Part shown: one piece after another, positions 15,828 to 24,734 of the stretch
How positions within the stretch are numbered: the first letter of the stretch is position 1
How the letters are laid out: the number at the start of each line of letters is the position of its first letter
DNA from: Muribaculaceae bacterium
Lineage (GTDB): Bacteria; Bacteroidota; Bacteroidia; Bacteroidales; Muribaculaceae
Direction of reading: 5' to 3'
DNA length: 35,410 bases
Assembly: GCA_017620635.1 (NCBI GenBank)
Contig: JAGAUV010000033.1
Span: forward strand, 1 to 35,410
The notes under the pieces: generated by a model
What the model was told of the DNA's origin: nothing
Database searches by the model: none
Seen by the model: the letters and a program-made list of their open reading frames with translations, nothing else
Program-made: the position numbers and the translations under genes

Positions 15828-16583
15828 TTACTCGGAGAATTTAGCGTTGAGATACTCGCGGTTGAGACGGGCGATGTTGCTCAGAGGAATGTTCTTGGGG
15901 CACTCGGCGGCGCAGGCACCGGTGTTGGTGCAGTTGCCGAAACCGAGTTCGTCCATCTTGCGTACCATTGCGCGAGCACGACGTTTGCGTTCTACCTGGC
16001 CCTGGGGAAGAAGAGCGAACTGGCTTACCTTTGCCGAAACGAAGAGCATTGCGGAGCCGTTCTTACAAGCAGCCACGCAAGCGCCGCAGCCGATGCAAGT
16101 GGCGGAGTCCATAGCTGTGTCGGCAACTTCCTTGCTGATAGGAAGGCTGTTGGCATCCTGAGCGCCGCCGCAGTTGAACGACACGTAGCCGCCGGCCTGC
16201 TGGATTTTGTCGAATGCCGAGCGGTCTACCATGAGGTCGCGGATCACGGGGAAAGCGGCCGAGCGCCAGGGCTCGATAGTGATGGTGTCGCCGTCGTTGA
16301 ACTTGCGCATGTGGAGCTGGCAAGTAGTGATGCCCTGTACGGGGCCGTGGGGATGACCATTGATATATAGCGAGCACATGCCGCATATACCTTCGCGGCA
16401 GTCGTTGTCGAATACGACGGGTTCTTCACCCTTTTCTACGAGCTGCTGGTTGAGCATATCGAGCATCTCGAGGAAGCTCGAGCCGGTAGAAACGTTGTCG
16501 AGCGAGTAGTTGACGAACTGTCCTTTCTCTTTGGGACCACGTTGACGCCAAATTTTCAGTTTTACGCTGATAGTATGTTCCAT
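15828..16583 (-). CDS. frdB: Fumarate reductase / succinate dehydrogenase iron-sulfur subunit
   Basis: 251 residues. Cysteines for all three clusters are present: C62-C67-C70 and C88 for [2Fe-2S]; the [12 protein letters not shown] segment (C163, C166, C169, C173) and [15 protein letters not shown] (C218, C224, C228) for the [4Fe-4S] and [3Fe-4S] clusters. It relays electrons between the cytochrome b subunit and the flavoprotein. In Bacteroidales this complex reduces fumarate with menaquinol as the last step of the primitive anaerobic respiratory chain and is central to succinate and propionate formation. Third gene of the frdCAB operon, 57 bp after frdA. Confidence 0.95.
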   Translation of the reverse strand: MEHTISVKLKIWRQRGPKEKGQFVNYSLDNVSTGSSFLEMLDMLNQQLVEKGEEPVVFDNDCREGICGMCSLYINGHPHGPVQGITTCQLHMRKFNDGDTITIEPWRSAAFPVIRDLMVDRSAFDKIQQAGGYVSFNCGGAQDANSLPISKEVADTAMDSATCIGCGACVAACKNGSAMLFVSAKVSQFALLPQGQVERKRRARAMVRKMDELGFGNCTNTGACAAECPKNIPLSNIARLNREYLNAKFSE

Positions 16584-16640
16584 TGTTATTGATTCTTTGG
16601 TAGCCCGGCCATAATTGGAAGGCCGAGCCGCGTGGTTTGA

Positions 16641-18674
16641 TTAGGATTTGTAGTTACGTGTCTGTACCTGGATGGCTTCGTATTTGAGAGGCTCTTTGAT
16701 GAGGACGGGCTTCTCGTTGTCGCCGGTGTACTTCCAGCAGCTTACGTACATATATTTATCGTCGCGACGTGCGGCCTCGCCATCAGCGGTCTGGTATTCC
16801 TCGCGGAAGTGAGCGCCACATGATTCGTTGCGGTTGAGAGCGTCGATAGCCATCATACGGGCGATAACGAGGAAGTCTTCGAGACGAAGCGCTTTCTCGA
16901 GCTCGGTGTTGAGGTCGTCGGCCTTGCCTACCACACGGAGGTCGGAGTAGAACTCCTTGCGTACCTCTTCGATCTCTTCGAGAGCTTTGACGAGGCTCTG
17001 GAGAGTACGGCCCATACCAACGAGATTCCACATCACATGGCCGAGACGCTTGTGGATTTCGTCGGGGCTCTTTGTACCCTTGATCTCCATAAGTTTCTGG
17101 ATGCGTGCGCGGACGTCGGCTTCAGCTTTGTCGAACTCGGGATGAGAGGTGTCGAATGTCGAACGAGCCACCTTGATCTGGTCGCTGAGGTAGTTCTGCA
17201 TTGTGTATGGGAGGACGAAGTATCCGTCGGCGAGACCCTGCATGAGAGTGGAAGCACCGAGACGGTTTGCGCCGTGGTCGGAGAAGTTACATTCGCCGAT
17301 AGCAAAGAGGCCTTTGATAGATGTCTGGAGCTCGTAGTCTACCCAGATGCCGCCCATTGTGTAGTGGCTTGCAGGGAAGATCATCATAGGAGTCTCGTAG
17401 GGGTTGTCGTCGCTGATCATCTGATACATATCGAAGAGGTTGCCGTAGCGGTCGCGAACGACGTCTTTGCCAAGGCGCTCGATAGCATATTTGAAGTCGA
17501 GGTAGACGGCGTTGCCTGTACCTACGCCGAAACCGGCATCGCAGCGCTCTTTAGCGGCGCGGCTGGCGATATCACGGGGGCAGAGGTTACTGAATGCCGG
17601 ATAGCGACGCTCGAGATAGAAGTCGCGGTCCTCGTCGGGGATGTCGGTGGGTTTCTTCTTGCCGGCGCGGATAGCTTCGGCGTCTTCTTTCTTTTTGGGT
17701 ACCCAGATGCGGCCGTCGTTACGGAGCGACTCGCTCATGAGGGTAAGCTTGCTCTGATCCTCGCCGTGAACGGGGATACATGTGGGGTGGATCTGAGTGA
17801 AAGCGAGGTTGGCAAGGTATGCGCCTTTCTTGAAAGCCTGGATAGCAGCCGAGCCGTTGCAGCCCATGGCGTTTGTCGACAGGAAGAAAGCGCGGCCGTA
17901 GCCACCGGTAGCGAGCACGACAGCGTGTGCGGCATAGCGCTCGATCTCGCCGGTAACGAGGTTGCGGACGATGATACCGCGAGCGCGTCCGTCGACGATA
18001 ACGACGTCGAGCATCTCGCGACGGGTGTAGCTGTGTACGGTACCCTTCTGGATCTGACGGTTGAGCGAGCTGTAAGCACCGAGGAGGAGCTGCTGGCCGG
18101 TCTGACCCTTAGCATAGAATGTACGGCTTACCTGAGCGCCGCCGAACGAACGGTTGGCGAGGAGGCCGCCGTATTCACGTGCGAAAGGCACGCCCTGGGC
18201 AACGCACTGGTCGATGATGTTGTTCGACACTTCGGCGAGACGGTATACGTTTGCTTCGCGCGAACGGAAGTCGCCGCCTTTGACGGTGTCGTAGAAGAGG
18301 CGATATACAGAGTCGCCGTCGTTCTGATAGTTCTTGGCTGCGTTGATACCACCCTGAGCAGCGATAGAGTGAGCTCGACGGGGGCTGTCCTGGATGCAGA
18401 AGTTATAAACATTGAAGCCCATTTCGCCGAGAGTAGAAGCGGCGGAAGCTCCGGCCAGACCGGTACCGACGACGATGATGTCGAGGTTACGCTTGTTGGC
18501 AGGGTTTACAAGGTGCTGATGAGCTTTATAGTTGGTCCATTTCTCAGCGATAGGACCTTCGGGGATTTTCGAGTCAATCGTGTACTCAGGCAGATTGCCG
18601 GTTTCGATGTCGGCGTAGTCGTGCATGATGGGAGTGGAATCGATCATGCCCTCAAGCTTGGTTGTCTGTGCCAT
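16641..18674 (-). CDS. frdA: Fumarate reductase / succinate dehydrogenase flavoprotein subunit
   Basis: 677 residues. The FAD-binding Rossmann motif is [15 protein letters not shown] (GTGLAG at 70-75), and the histidine that carries covalent FAD is in [10 protein letters not shown] (H102). Active-site segments include [10 protein letters not shown], the CPRDIASR loop and [21 protein letters not shown]. It catalyses fumarate to succinate on the cytoplasmic face. In this reading the conserved family start ([20 protein letters not shown]) is preceded by about 32 residues ([20 protein letters not shown] and on), longer than I recall for Bacteroides FrdA. No ATG sits closer to the conserved start, so the extension is probably real. 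It begins 15 bp after the frdC stop. Confidence 0.95.
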   Translation of the reverse strand: MAQTTKLEGMIDSTPIMHDYADIETGNLPEYTIDSKIPEGPIAEKWTNYKAHQHLVNPANKRNLDIIVVGTGLAGASAASTLGEMGFNVYNFCIQDSPRRAHSIAAQGGINAAKNYQNDGDSVYRLFYDTVKGGDFRSREANVYRLAEVSNNIIDQCVAQGVPFAREYGGLLANRSFGGAQVSRTFYAKGQTGQQLLLGAYSSLNRQIQKGTVHSYTRREMLDVVIVDGRARGIIVRNLVTGEIERYAAHAVVLATGGYGRAFFLSTNAMGCNGSAAIQAFKKGAYLANLAFTQIHPTCIPVHGEDQSKLTLMSESLRNDGRIWVPKKKEDAEAIRAGKKKPTDIPDEDRDFYLERRYPAFSNLCPRDIASRAAKERCDAGFGVGTGNAVYLDFKYAIERLGKDVVRDRYGNLFDMYQMISDDNPYETPMMIFPASHYTMGGIWVDYELQTSIKGLFAIGECNFSDHGANRLGASTLMQGLADGYFVLPYTMQNYLSDQIKVARSTFDTSHPEFDKAEADVRARIQKLMEIKGTKSPDEIHKRLGHVMWNLVGMGRTLQSLVKALEEIEEVRKEFYSDLRVVGKADDLNTELEKALRLEDFLVIARMMAIDALNRNESCGAHFREEYQTADGEAARRDDKYMYVSCWKYTGDNEKPVLIKEPLKYEAIQVQTRNYKS

Positions 18675-18689
18675 ATCTCCGAGTTGTTA

Positions 18690-19742
18690 TTAGTTATTTG
18701 ATTCAGTTTGTTCACTCTGCTCGGGAGCTTCGGCCGGAGCCTTGGGCTGCTGAGCCTTCGACATTTCAGTACGTTTCTGAACGAACTGTCCGAACTGGCT
18801 TATCTGGGGCAGGAACTGACCGGCTGTACGATAGAAATCGGGAGCCTGTTTCTGAGCATATTCGGCAATGGCGTTAGCGTTTTCGAAGTAGTAGTCGCCA
18901 CGCTCAGCGAAGAATACGTTAACTTCGTCGGGAATGTTCTGGTCGATATTGTTTGTCTCAGCCTGGAACTCCGAGATAAGAGCCTCGGCACGTCCGTCCC
19001 AGTACTCGGCATACTGCTCCTGGAGTGCAGGTGCTGTAAGGAAGTACTGTTTGTTGGCCTGTACGGTAAAGAGAACAGCCTGAGCGATGAAGAGAAGCAC
19101 AACGATAGAAGTCCACCAGCAGGCGATCTTCTTGAGACGGGGCAGCCATATGCTGCCGTTCCAGCCGATGGTCTGGAACATCGACCAGAAGCCGTGGTTC
19201 ATGTGGAACCAGAGAGCAACGAAACCGATGATATAGACAACAGGAGTCCACCAGTTCTCGAAAGCGGCCTGAAGGAAGAGAGTGCCAAATTCGGGAGCTG
19301 CAGGCATGCCGGCCACCTGAGGAAGAGCAGTGAGCTCGTGCGACATGAGCTCCTGGAGCTGCATCTTAGCCCAGAACTGTACGAGGTGTACGATAAGGAA
19401 TGCCACAACAACAATGCCGAGAACGAGCATGTTCTTCGAAGACCATTCAACACCGGGATAGTGGGCGTTGACAGCGTAGCGGTCGTTGCCACGGGCCTTG
19501 CGGTTCTGAACGGTAAGCCAGAGGGCATAGATGATGTGGATGATGAAGAGCAGCGCAAGACCGGCAGAAGCGATCAGGGCATACCAGTTAGCACCCAGGA
19601 ACATGCAGATCTGATTGTAGGCTGCAGGCCACAGCAGGGCAACTGAGTTCATCAACACGTGAAAAGTTACAAATAGGACGAGGCAGACGCCGGTGACGGC
19701 CATCACGAACTTACGTCCTATAGATGAGCTTGTTAACCACAT
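18690..19742 (-). CDS. frdC: Fumarate reductase cytochrome b subunit with long C-terminal extension
   Basis: 350 residues. The first about 230 match the five-helix Bacteroidales/Wolinella-type diheme cytochrome b: helices near 13-35, 53-76, 103-125, 165-185 and 209-228, with candidate haem-ligand histidines H28, H69, H119, H180 and H183. It anchors FrdAB and oxidises menaquinol. Residues about 231-350 form an added tail, mostly acidic and Gln/Ala-rich, with a helical part (EYWDGRAEALISEFQAETNN, YYFENANAIAEYAQKQAPDF) and a disordered Pro/Glu/Gln end. With a positive-inside N-terminus (SSSIGRKF) and five helices, this tail would face the periplasm. First gene of frdCAB, with a good promoter upstream. 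Confidence 0.92.
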   Translation of the reverse strand: MWLTSSSIGRKFVMAVTGVCLVLFVTFHVLMNSVALLWPAAYNQICMFLGANWYALIASAGLALLFIIHIIYALWLTVQNRKARGNDRYAVNAHYPGVEWSSKNMLVLGIVVVAFLIVHLVQFWAKMQLQELMSHELTALPQVAGMPAAPEFGTLFLQAAFENWWTPVVYIIGFVALWFHMNHGFWSMFQTIGWNGSIWLPRLKKIACWWTSIVVLLFIAQAVLFTVQANKQYFLTAPALQEQYAEYWDGRAEALISEFQAETNNIDQNIPDEVNVFFAERGDYYFENANAIAEYAQKQAPDFYRTAGQFLPQISQFGQFVQKRTEMSKAQQPKAPAEAPEQSEQTESNN

Positions 19743-19838
19743 AAGATGATTGTTTTTTGATTGATGTATTAATTGTTTGTGTTTTTATGCTCGGTCGCGG
19801 CAAGCCCTCCTCAACAGAGAGTCCTCGCCAATTGTTTT

Positions 19839-19871
19839 GCAAATTTACGGAGTTTTGGCTATCTTAACAAC
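19839..19871 (-). promoter_or_regulatory. frdCAB promoter
   Basis: Minus-strand -7 TAAATTTGC (19847-19839) with a TTG at about 19871-19868 as -33, spacing 20 bp. The leader to the frdC ATG at 19742 is about 95 nt, long enough for control elements, though none is recognised. Confidence 0.65.
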
Positions 19872-19948
19872 TAATTGCATAAAAATTTCTTCATTTTAAG
19901 GGCGGATAATTAAGGTTCAGGGCATATATCGGTGCGTTTACAGTATAT

Positions 19949-21043
19949 TCAGAGCAAGAGATCGCGTATTATGGCGTCAGACACAAGCCATGATGCTTCT
20001 TTTACCGCATAGCCTCTGGCGGTAGGCACAAGGTCGCCGCTCTCGATCCATGGTCCGGCCGCGCTTATAATCTCACGCTGCTGCCCGGCCGAAAAACGGG
20101 ACAAATCAAGTCCTTCGGCAGTGCGCAGCGACACCATAATGCGGTCGTTCGCCCTGTCGCAGTCGTTTTCGTCATCGACCACGGCGGTCAGTCCGTCATT
20201 ACGGATGTACATGCGCACATCGGACGGCACATAGCGCCTCACTCCCTCACAGTCAAACGAATGCGCTCCGGGACCAAGCCCGAGATAAGGAACTTCACGC
20301 CAATACGACGAATTATGGCGCGAGCGGTAAGAGGGAAGAGCGAAGTTGGATATCTCGTAATGCTCAAAACCTGCCTCGCGCGCCTGCCGGCAAAGAGCCG
20401 TGTACATCGCCACCGTGAGATCTTCGGAAGCCGGCACTACCCTGCCCTCCTGCAAGCGTCGCCACAGCAGAGTACCCTCCTCGTAGCTCAGGCTGTACGC
20501 CGACAGATGCGTTATGCCGGAGCCGATAAGCCGCCTCAGACTCGATGTGAAGGATTCGACAGTCTGTCCGGGCAAGCCGTATATAAGGTCTCCGCTGATA
20601 TTGACAATGCCTTTCGAGGCCAGCATGGCGATAGCGTCGAGAGCCTGCCGGGCATCATGCCTGCGTCCGACAGCCCGGAGCTCATCGTCGCACAGCGACT
20701 GAACGCCAATACTTATACGGTTGACACCGGCGGCTAACCATGCGTCTATTTTCTCATCGGTCACATCGTCGGGGTTGACCTCTATGGTAAATTCTTTGAT
20801 TCCTGCCTTGTCAAAAAAAGACGACAGCGCAGCGAACTGCTCCGGCGAAAGCAGCGATGGAGTACCGCCCCCGAAGTAGAGTGTATCTACAGTCCCGTCG
20901 CCGAGCTCGTGCCTTCTTGCCTCAAACTCACGGCCTACTGCCGCGATGTATCCGTCGGCCATGTCGCGGCGAGCGACGGAATAGAAATCACAGTAGGCGC
21001 ACTTGGCCGTGCAGAAAGGTACGTGTACGTATATCCCGGCCAT
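19949..21043 (-). CDS. hemW: Radical SAM haem chaperone HemW
   Basis: 364 residues. The radical-SAM cluster motif is present near the N-terminus (HVPFCTAKCAYCDF; C11, C15, C18), in the CxxxCxxC spacing with the extra conserved aromatic. Family landmarks follow: TLYFGGGTPSLL (the GGGTP SAM contact), EVNPDD, GVNRISIGVQS, DLIYGLPGQT and YEISNFA, and the C-terminal HNSSYWREVPYLGLGPGAHSF. These distinguish HemW from oxygen-independent coproporphyrinogen oxidase HemN, which carries a fourth cysteine (CX3CX2CXC); here F20 replaces it. It probably delivers haem to respiratory enzymes; the nearby fumarate reductase needs haem, which is a contextual hint only. It starts 2 bp after the NlpC lipoprotein stop, in one operon. 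Confidence 0.9.
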   Translation of the reverse strand: MAGIYVHVPFCTAKCAYCDFYSVARRDMADGYIAAVGREFEARRHELGDGTVDTLYFGGGTPSLLSPEQFAALSSFFDKAGIKEFTIEVNPDDVTDEKIDAWLAAGVNRISIGVQSLCDDELRAVGRRHDARQALDAIAMLASKGIVNISGDLIYGLPGQTVESFTSSLRRLIGSGITHLSAYSLSYEEGTLLWRRLQEGRVVPASEDLTVAMYTALCRQAREAGFEHYEISNFALPSYRSRHNSSYWREVPYLGLGPGAHSFDCEGVRRYVPSDVRMYIRNDGLTAVVDDENDCDRANDRIMVSLRTAEGLDLSRFSAGQQREIISAAGPWIESGDLVPTARGYAVKEASWLVSDAIIRDLLL

Positions 21044-21045
21044 GA

Positions 21046-21777
21046 TCAGAAAGCATTTTTCACGGCTATGGATATCGAGTCGGGGTCCGCCCCCTTTTCT
21101 TCCTTGCCGGCATCCATCAGCTCTATCAGCCTGTCGAGAGTTACCTGAGGAGTATCGTCGTGCGTCTCCTTGCGAGCCACAGCTTCGGGCTGCTGCTCTT
21201 CTTTTTCTATGAACAAGCCCGGGACACGGCCTGAAGAATGATAATGGCGTCGGTAATATGTCTCGTCGAGATTACTTTTTATCACACCTTTCGATGTGGA
21301 CGAATGTATAAAGTCGCCCTTTCCTATATATATACCGACATGCCCCACTCTGCTGCCACCGACCTTAGTGGCAAAGAAAACGAGATCGCCCGGTACGAGG
21401 TCGCCCTGCTTGAGAGGCTCTACGAAGGCTTGCTGCGACCTGCTGTCGCGCGGCAGCTTTATGCCGGCGATATCCTCGAATATCTGCATCACGAGCCCGG
21501 AGCAGTCGGTACCGCTTCTGGCATGTCCGCCATATTTATACTTTGTACCGATCCATTTATGAGCTTCGGCCACGACTTTCGGCGCGACAGATTCTTTCTT
21601 TGTCTTTTTACCGGGACGCTTCTTCTCGGCGGTTTTCTTGCCAGTATCGGTCTTAGGCGCTTCATACTCCTTCAGCTCCGGGGCCGGTTTCACAGCTTCC
21701 TTGCGCGTACTGTGACAGCCGCCGGCCAAGAGGCCAAGCGCCAAGACTATAATCGGTATAAGCTTCGACAATCTCAT
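21046..21777 (-). CDS. NlpC/P60 family cell-wall hydrolase lipoprotein
   Basis: 243 residues. Lipoprotein signal MRLSKLIPIIVLALGLLAGGC (Cys21), a Lys/Pro-rich linker (about 25-65), then an NlpC/P60 domain (about 66-185) with catalytic C92 in GTDCSGLV, H146 in RVGHVGIYIG and H158 in DFIHSS. Such enzymes cut gamma-D-Glu-meso-DAP bonds in peptidoglycan stem peptides; as a lipoprotein it would act on the wall from a membrane. A charged tail (about 190-243) follows, rich in Glu/Lys/Asp, of unknown role. It is the first gene of a two-gene unit with hemW. The promoter is a diverged copy of the palindromic promoter repeat found twice before cdsA. Confidence 0.88.
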   Translation of the reverse strand: MRLSKLIPIIVLALGLLAGGCHSTRKEAVKPAPELKEYEAPKTDTGKKTAEKKRPGKKTKKESVAPKVVAEAHKWIGTKYKYGGHARSGTDCSGLVMQIFEDIAGIKLPRDSRSQQAFVEPLKQGDLVPGDLVFFATKVGGSRVGHVGIYIGKGDFIHSSTSKGVIKSNLDETYYRRHYHSSGRVPGLFIEKEEQQPEAVARKETHDDTPQVTLDRLIELMDAGKEEKGADPDSISIAVKNAF

Positions 21778-21786
21778 ATCAGGCTA

Positions 21787-21836
21787 CAAAAATACGAATA
21801 AGTAGAGAGCAAAGCAAAAATATTTGCTATGCCGGT
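21787..21836 (-). promoter_or_regulatory. Palindrome-linked promoter of the NlpC lipoprotein gene (diverged repeat copy)
   Basis: On the minus strand this 50-bp segment matches the cdsA-upstream repeat at 43 of 50 positions. It ends in -7 TATTTTTG (21794-21787); a TTTTG at 21819-21815 gives a -33 with 20-bp spacing, inside an imperfect palindrome. The -7 ends 9 bp before the ATG, so the leader is only a few nucleotides. Confidence 0.65.
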
Positions 21837-21882
21837 ATATTAAACATATTTTTCGTAATTTCGCGACAAAGAAGACAAGAAC

Positions 21883-22767
21883 ATGATACTATTCCCTAAT
21901 GCCAAAATAAATATAGGCCTGAGAGTGCTCCGCCGCCGCCCCGACGGTTATCACGATATCGAATCAATATTCGTGCCACTTCCCTGGTGCGACGTTCTCG
22001 AGATCGTAGAGTCGGAGAACGGACAAGGATCATTCAACATCATAGGCGAGGACATACTTCGCCTTGCCGATGACTCCGACAATCTCGCGATGAAAGCCGT
22101 ACGTGCTCTCGAGAGCCATATAGGCCGGCCACTGCCGCCACTCGACATATACCTGAGCAAACGCATACCGACAGGAGCCGGACTCGGGGGCGGTTCGGCA
22201 GACGCCTCATTTACCATAAAAGGCATAAACGAGCTGCTCGGCCTTGGCCTTGACGACGCGACAATGGCCTCGATAGCGTCGAAAGTAGGCGCGGACTGCC
22301 CGTTCTTCATCTACAACCGCCCCATGCTCGTGAGAGGGACAGGCGATATAATGAGTGCGATCGAAGCCCCCGAACTCGACAAACTGTATGTTGTTGCCGC
22401 CAAAATCGCCGGCACAGAAGTCTCTACACGAGAGGCTTATGCCGGAGTAACGCCACGTGAGATGACGGAAGGCACAGACTTTGCCGAAGCGATCAGACAA
22501 GAGCCCGGGCAATGGACCGGTCTCGGCCTGACCAATGACTTCGAAGAATCGATATTCCCCCGTCAGCCATTGGTAAAGGAGCTCAAGGAGCGGCTTGCCG
22601 AGCCGTCGTGCGGCTGCGACTACTGCCTGATGAGCGGCTCGGGGTCGACAGTCTACGGCCTTTTCAGATCGGCAAGCGCAGCCGAAAACTGCGCCGCAGC
22701 GCTCCGCCAGACCTATCCAGGGGCTGACATTTTTTCCGGCAGGCTGTCATCACACCCTGTCGTCTGA
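21883..22767 (+). CDS. ispE: 4-(cytidine 5'-diphospho)-2-C-methyl-D-erythritol kinase
   Basis: 294 residues. GHMP kinase fold: substrate-binding N-terminus FPNAKINIGLRVLRRRPDGYHDIES (catalytic Lys8 in NAKIN), ATP loop IPTGAGLGGGSADAS (about 95-109), catalytic Asp138 in VGADCPFFI, and the C-terminal GHMP motif SGSGSTVYGLF. It phosphorylates CDP-methylerythritol in the MEP pathway for isopentenyl diphosphate, which supplies quinone side chains and undecaprenyl phosphate. The length is normal for IspE. It is transcribed away from the NlpC/hemW unit; a TAATTTCG (21856-21863) resembles its -7. Confidence 0.95.
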   Translation: MILFPNAKINIGLRVLRRRPDGYHDIESIFVPLPWCDVLEIVESENGQGSFNIIGEDILRLADDSDNLAMKAVRALESHIGRPLPPLDIYLSKRIPTGAGLGGGSADASFTIKGINELLGLGLDDATMASIASKVGADCPFFIYNRPMLVRGTGDIMSAIEAPELDKLYVVAAKIAGTEVSTREAYAGVTPREMTEGTDFAEAIRQEPGQWTGLGLTNDFEESIFPRQPLVKELKERLAEPSCGCDYCLMSGSGSTVYGLFRSASAAENCAAALRQTYPGADIFSGRLSSHPVV

Positions 22768-22867
22768 ACGTTAGGCAGCTCTTTTTTGTTATATTTTTAA
22801 AGCAAGGCCGGTTTTAACACACTTTGGCCGAGTTTTTGTATATTCAATTCTAAACTTCAACAGCATT

Positions 22868-23467
22868 ATGAGTAAACATCACGATAAAAACGAGGAGCAG
22901 GCCAAAGCAGCCGGACAGCCCCAGGAGGAAACACCCGAAATAGAGGAAGTACTCGACACAGAGGAAAATGAAAGTCAAGCCGCCGAAGAGACGCTCGACG
23001 AAAACGCCAGACTACAGAATGAGCTCGACGCCGCACGCGCCGAAATAGAGAAGGAGAAGAAAGAATACCTTTTCCTGATGGCCGATTTCGACAACTACCG
23101 CAAACGCATGATGCGCGAAAAAAGCGAATTGCTCAAGAATGCCGGCGAACGCGTTCTCTCAGGCTTACTTCCCATAGTCGATGACTTCGAGCGCGGTCTT
23201 GCCGCCACCGCCAACGCCAGCGATGCCGATGCGATCCGTCAGGGCATGGATCTTATCTATCAGAAACTCGTAAAATATCTCGAGAGTCAGGGTGTGAAGG
23301 CAATGGATACCGACGGTGTAGATTTCGACGCGGATCTCCACGAAGCCATAGCGACTATCCCGGCACCCTCGCCCGAGCTCAAAGGCAAGGTACTCGACAC
23401 TACACAGAAAGGCTACATGCTCAACGACAAGGTGCTCCGCCATGCAAAAGTAGCCGTAGGAGAATAA
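22868..23467 (+). CDS. grpE: Nucleotide exchange factor GrpE
   Basis: 199 residues. An acidic, low-complexity N-terminus (about 1-55, Glu-rich) precedes a long coiled coil (about 45-85) and the conserved GrpE head: [36 protein letters not shown], and the C-terminal [18 protein letters not shown] and [18 protein letters not shown]. It releases ADP from DnaK. It lies 13 bp before dnaJ in the usual Bacteroidetes grpE-dnaJ order; dnaK is elsewhere. I see no CIRCE element or clear TAnnTTTG promoter in the 100 bp upstream. Confidence 0.96.
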   Translation: MSKHHDKNEEQAKAAGQPQEETPEIEEVLDTEENESQAAEETLDENARLQNELDAARAEIEKEKKEYLFLMADFDNYRKRMMREKSELLKNAGERVLSGLLPIVDDFERGLAATANASDADAIRQGMDLIYQKLVKYLESQGVKAMDTDGVDFDADLHEAIATIPAPSPELKGKVLDTTQKGYMLNDKVLRHAKVAVGE

Positions 23468-23480
23468 TCATCGACCAGTT

Positions 23481-24653
23481 ATGGAAAACAAACGCGACTA
23501 CTACGAGGTGCTTGGCGTAGACAAAAACGCTACTCCCGACCAGATAAAAAAAGCCTATCGAAAGAAGGCGATACAATACCACCCGGACAAGAACCCGGGC
23601 AACAAGGAGGCCGAAGAGAAATTCAAAGAGGCCGCCGAGGCCTACGATGTGCTCTCGGATGAGAAAAAGCGCCAGCTCTACGACCAGTACGGCCACGCCA
23701 TGGGCCAGCAGGGCTTCCCCGGCGGCGGAGGCGGCGGATTCTATTCGCAGGGCTTCGACATGAACGACTTCTTCAGCCGTCACGGCGACATCAACGACTT
23801 CTTCTCGAGTTTCTTCGGCGGAGGATTCGGCGGCGCCACAGGAGGCCGACGCTCGCCGCGTAAACGTCGCGGCGGCGATGTTCGCATCCGCATCAAGCTC
23901 ACACTTGAAGAGATTGCCAAAGGCGTCAACAAGACCCTGCGAGTGCCGACATTCCTGGAGTGCCAGCACTGTCACGGCACGGGCGCCAAGGACGGTGTGG
24001 CCAAGGCCGCATGTCCGCAATGTCACGGCACAGGCCGCGTGGTAGTGACGCAGAACACCCCCTTCGGCCCCATGCAGTCGGAGAGCGTGTGCGAGCGCTG
24101 CGACGGCACGGGCCAGATAATTACCGAGCAGTGCACATACTGCCACGGCCAAGGCGTGGAGCGTCGCGAGCAGGAGGTAAGTTTCTCGATACCTGCCGGC
24201 GCAGTCGAAGGCCAGACTTTCGCCCTTCGCGGCAAGGGCAACTACCCCAAGGGCGGCGGCGTACCCGGCGACCTTCTTGTAGTGATAGAAGAAATCAAGC
24301 ATCCCGAACTTATCCGCGACGGTGCGGATGTGATATACAATCTGATGCTCGACATACCTACCGCCACCCTCGGCGGCTCGGTAGAGATACCGACGATCAC
24401 GGGCCGCGCACGAATAAACATACCGGCCGGCACACAGCCCGGCAAGGTGCTGCGCCTGCGCGGCAAAGGCCTGCCCGATCAGGAGAAGGGCGGCACAGGC
24501 GACGAGCTGATCAATATCATGGTATATATCCCAGAAAAGCTTACCGACGCGCAGAAGGCCAACTTCGAGGCGCTCAAGGGTCAGCCCAACATCACTCCCT
24601 CGCTGGCCGACAGCACACGAATCTTCTCGAAGCTGAAACACATATTCGACTAA
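23481..24653 (+). CDS. dnaJ: Molecular chaperone DnaJ
   Basis: 390 residues. J-domain 1-70 with HPD at 34-36 ([13 protein letters not shown]), a Gly/Phe linker (about 73-130), and four CxxCxGxG zinc-finger repeats at about 161-230 ([32 protein letters not shown]), then the peptide-binding beta domains. All three type-I DnaJ modules are complete. It delivers unfolded clients to DnaK and stimulates its ATPase. Cotranscribed with grpE; followed by a bidirectional terminator. Confidence 0.97.
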   Translation: MENKRDYYEVLGVDKNATPDQIKKAYRKKAIQYHPDKNPGNKEAEEKFKEAAEAYDVLSDEKKRQLYDQYGHAMGQQGFPGGGGGGFYSQGFDMNDFFSRHGDINDFFSSFFGGGFGGATGGRRSPRKRRGGDVRIRIKLTLEEIAKGVNKTLRVPTFLECQHCHGTGAKDGVAKAACPQCHGTGRVVVTQNTPFGPMQSESVCERCDGTGQIITEQCTYCHGQGVERREQEVSFSIPAGAVEGQTFALRGKGNYPKGGGVPGDLLVVIEEIKHPELIRDGADVIYNLMLDIPTATLGGSVEIPTITGRARINIPAGTQPGKVLRLRGKGLPDQEKGGTGDELINIMVYIPEKLTDAQKANFEALKGQPNITPSLADSTRIFSKLKHIFD

Positions 24654-24671
24654 GACGCATACAACAGAGCA

Positions 24672-24709
24672 TAAAAAAAGCTGAGCTCCGCGAGGGCCCA
24701 GCATTTTTT
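24672..24709. terminator. Bidirectional terminator between dnaJ and the FadL-like gene
   Basis: A GC hairpin (about 24680-24702, GCTGagCTC...GAGggCCCAGC with imperfect pairing) has an A-run on its left and a T-run (TTTTTT) on its right, so it can terminate both converging transcripts. Confidence 0.75.
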
Positions 24710-24734
24710 ATGTGTCTTCTAAGAGTATGCGAGC

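Noticed and set aside
17037-18701. Long plus-strand open frame opposite frdA
   Set aside because: It is the mirror of a highly conserved gene; its translation has no family features and arises from the codon bias of frdA.
23421-24704. Long minus-strand frame opposite grpE/dnaJ
   Set aside because: Low-complexity Ala/Leu/Val translation over a certain dnaJ; a shadow frame.
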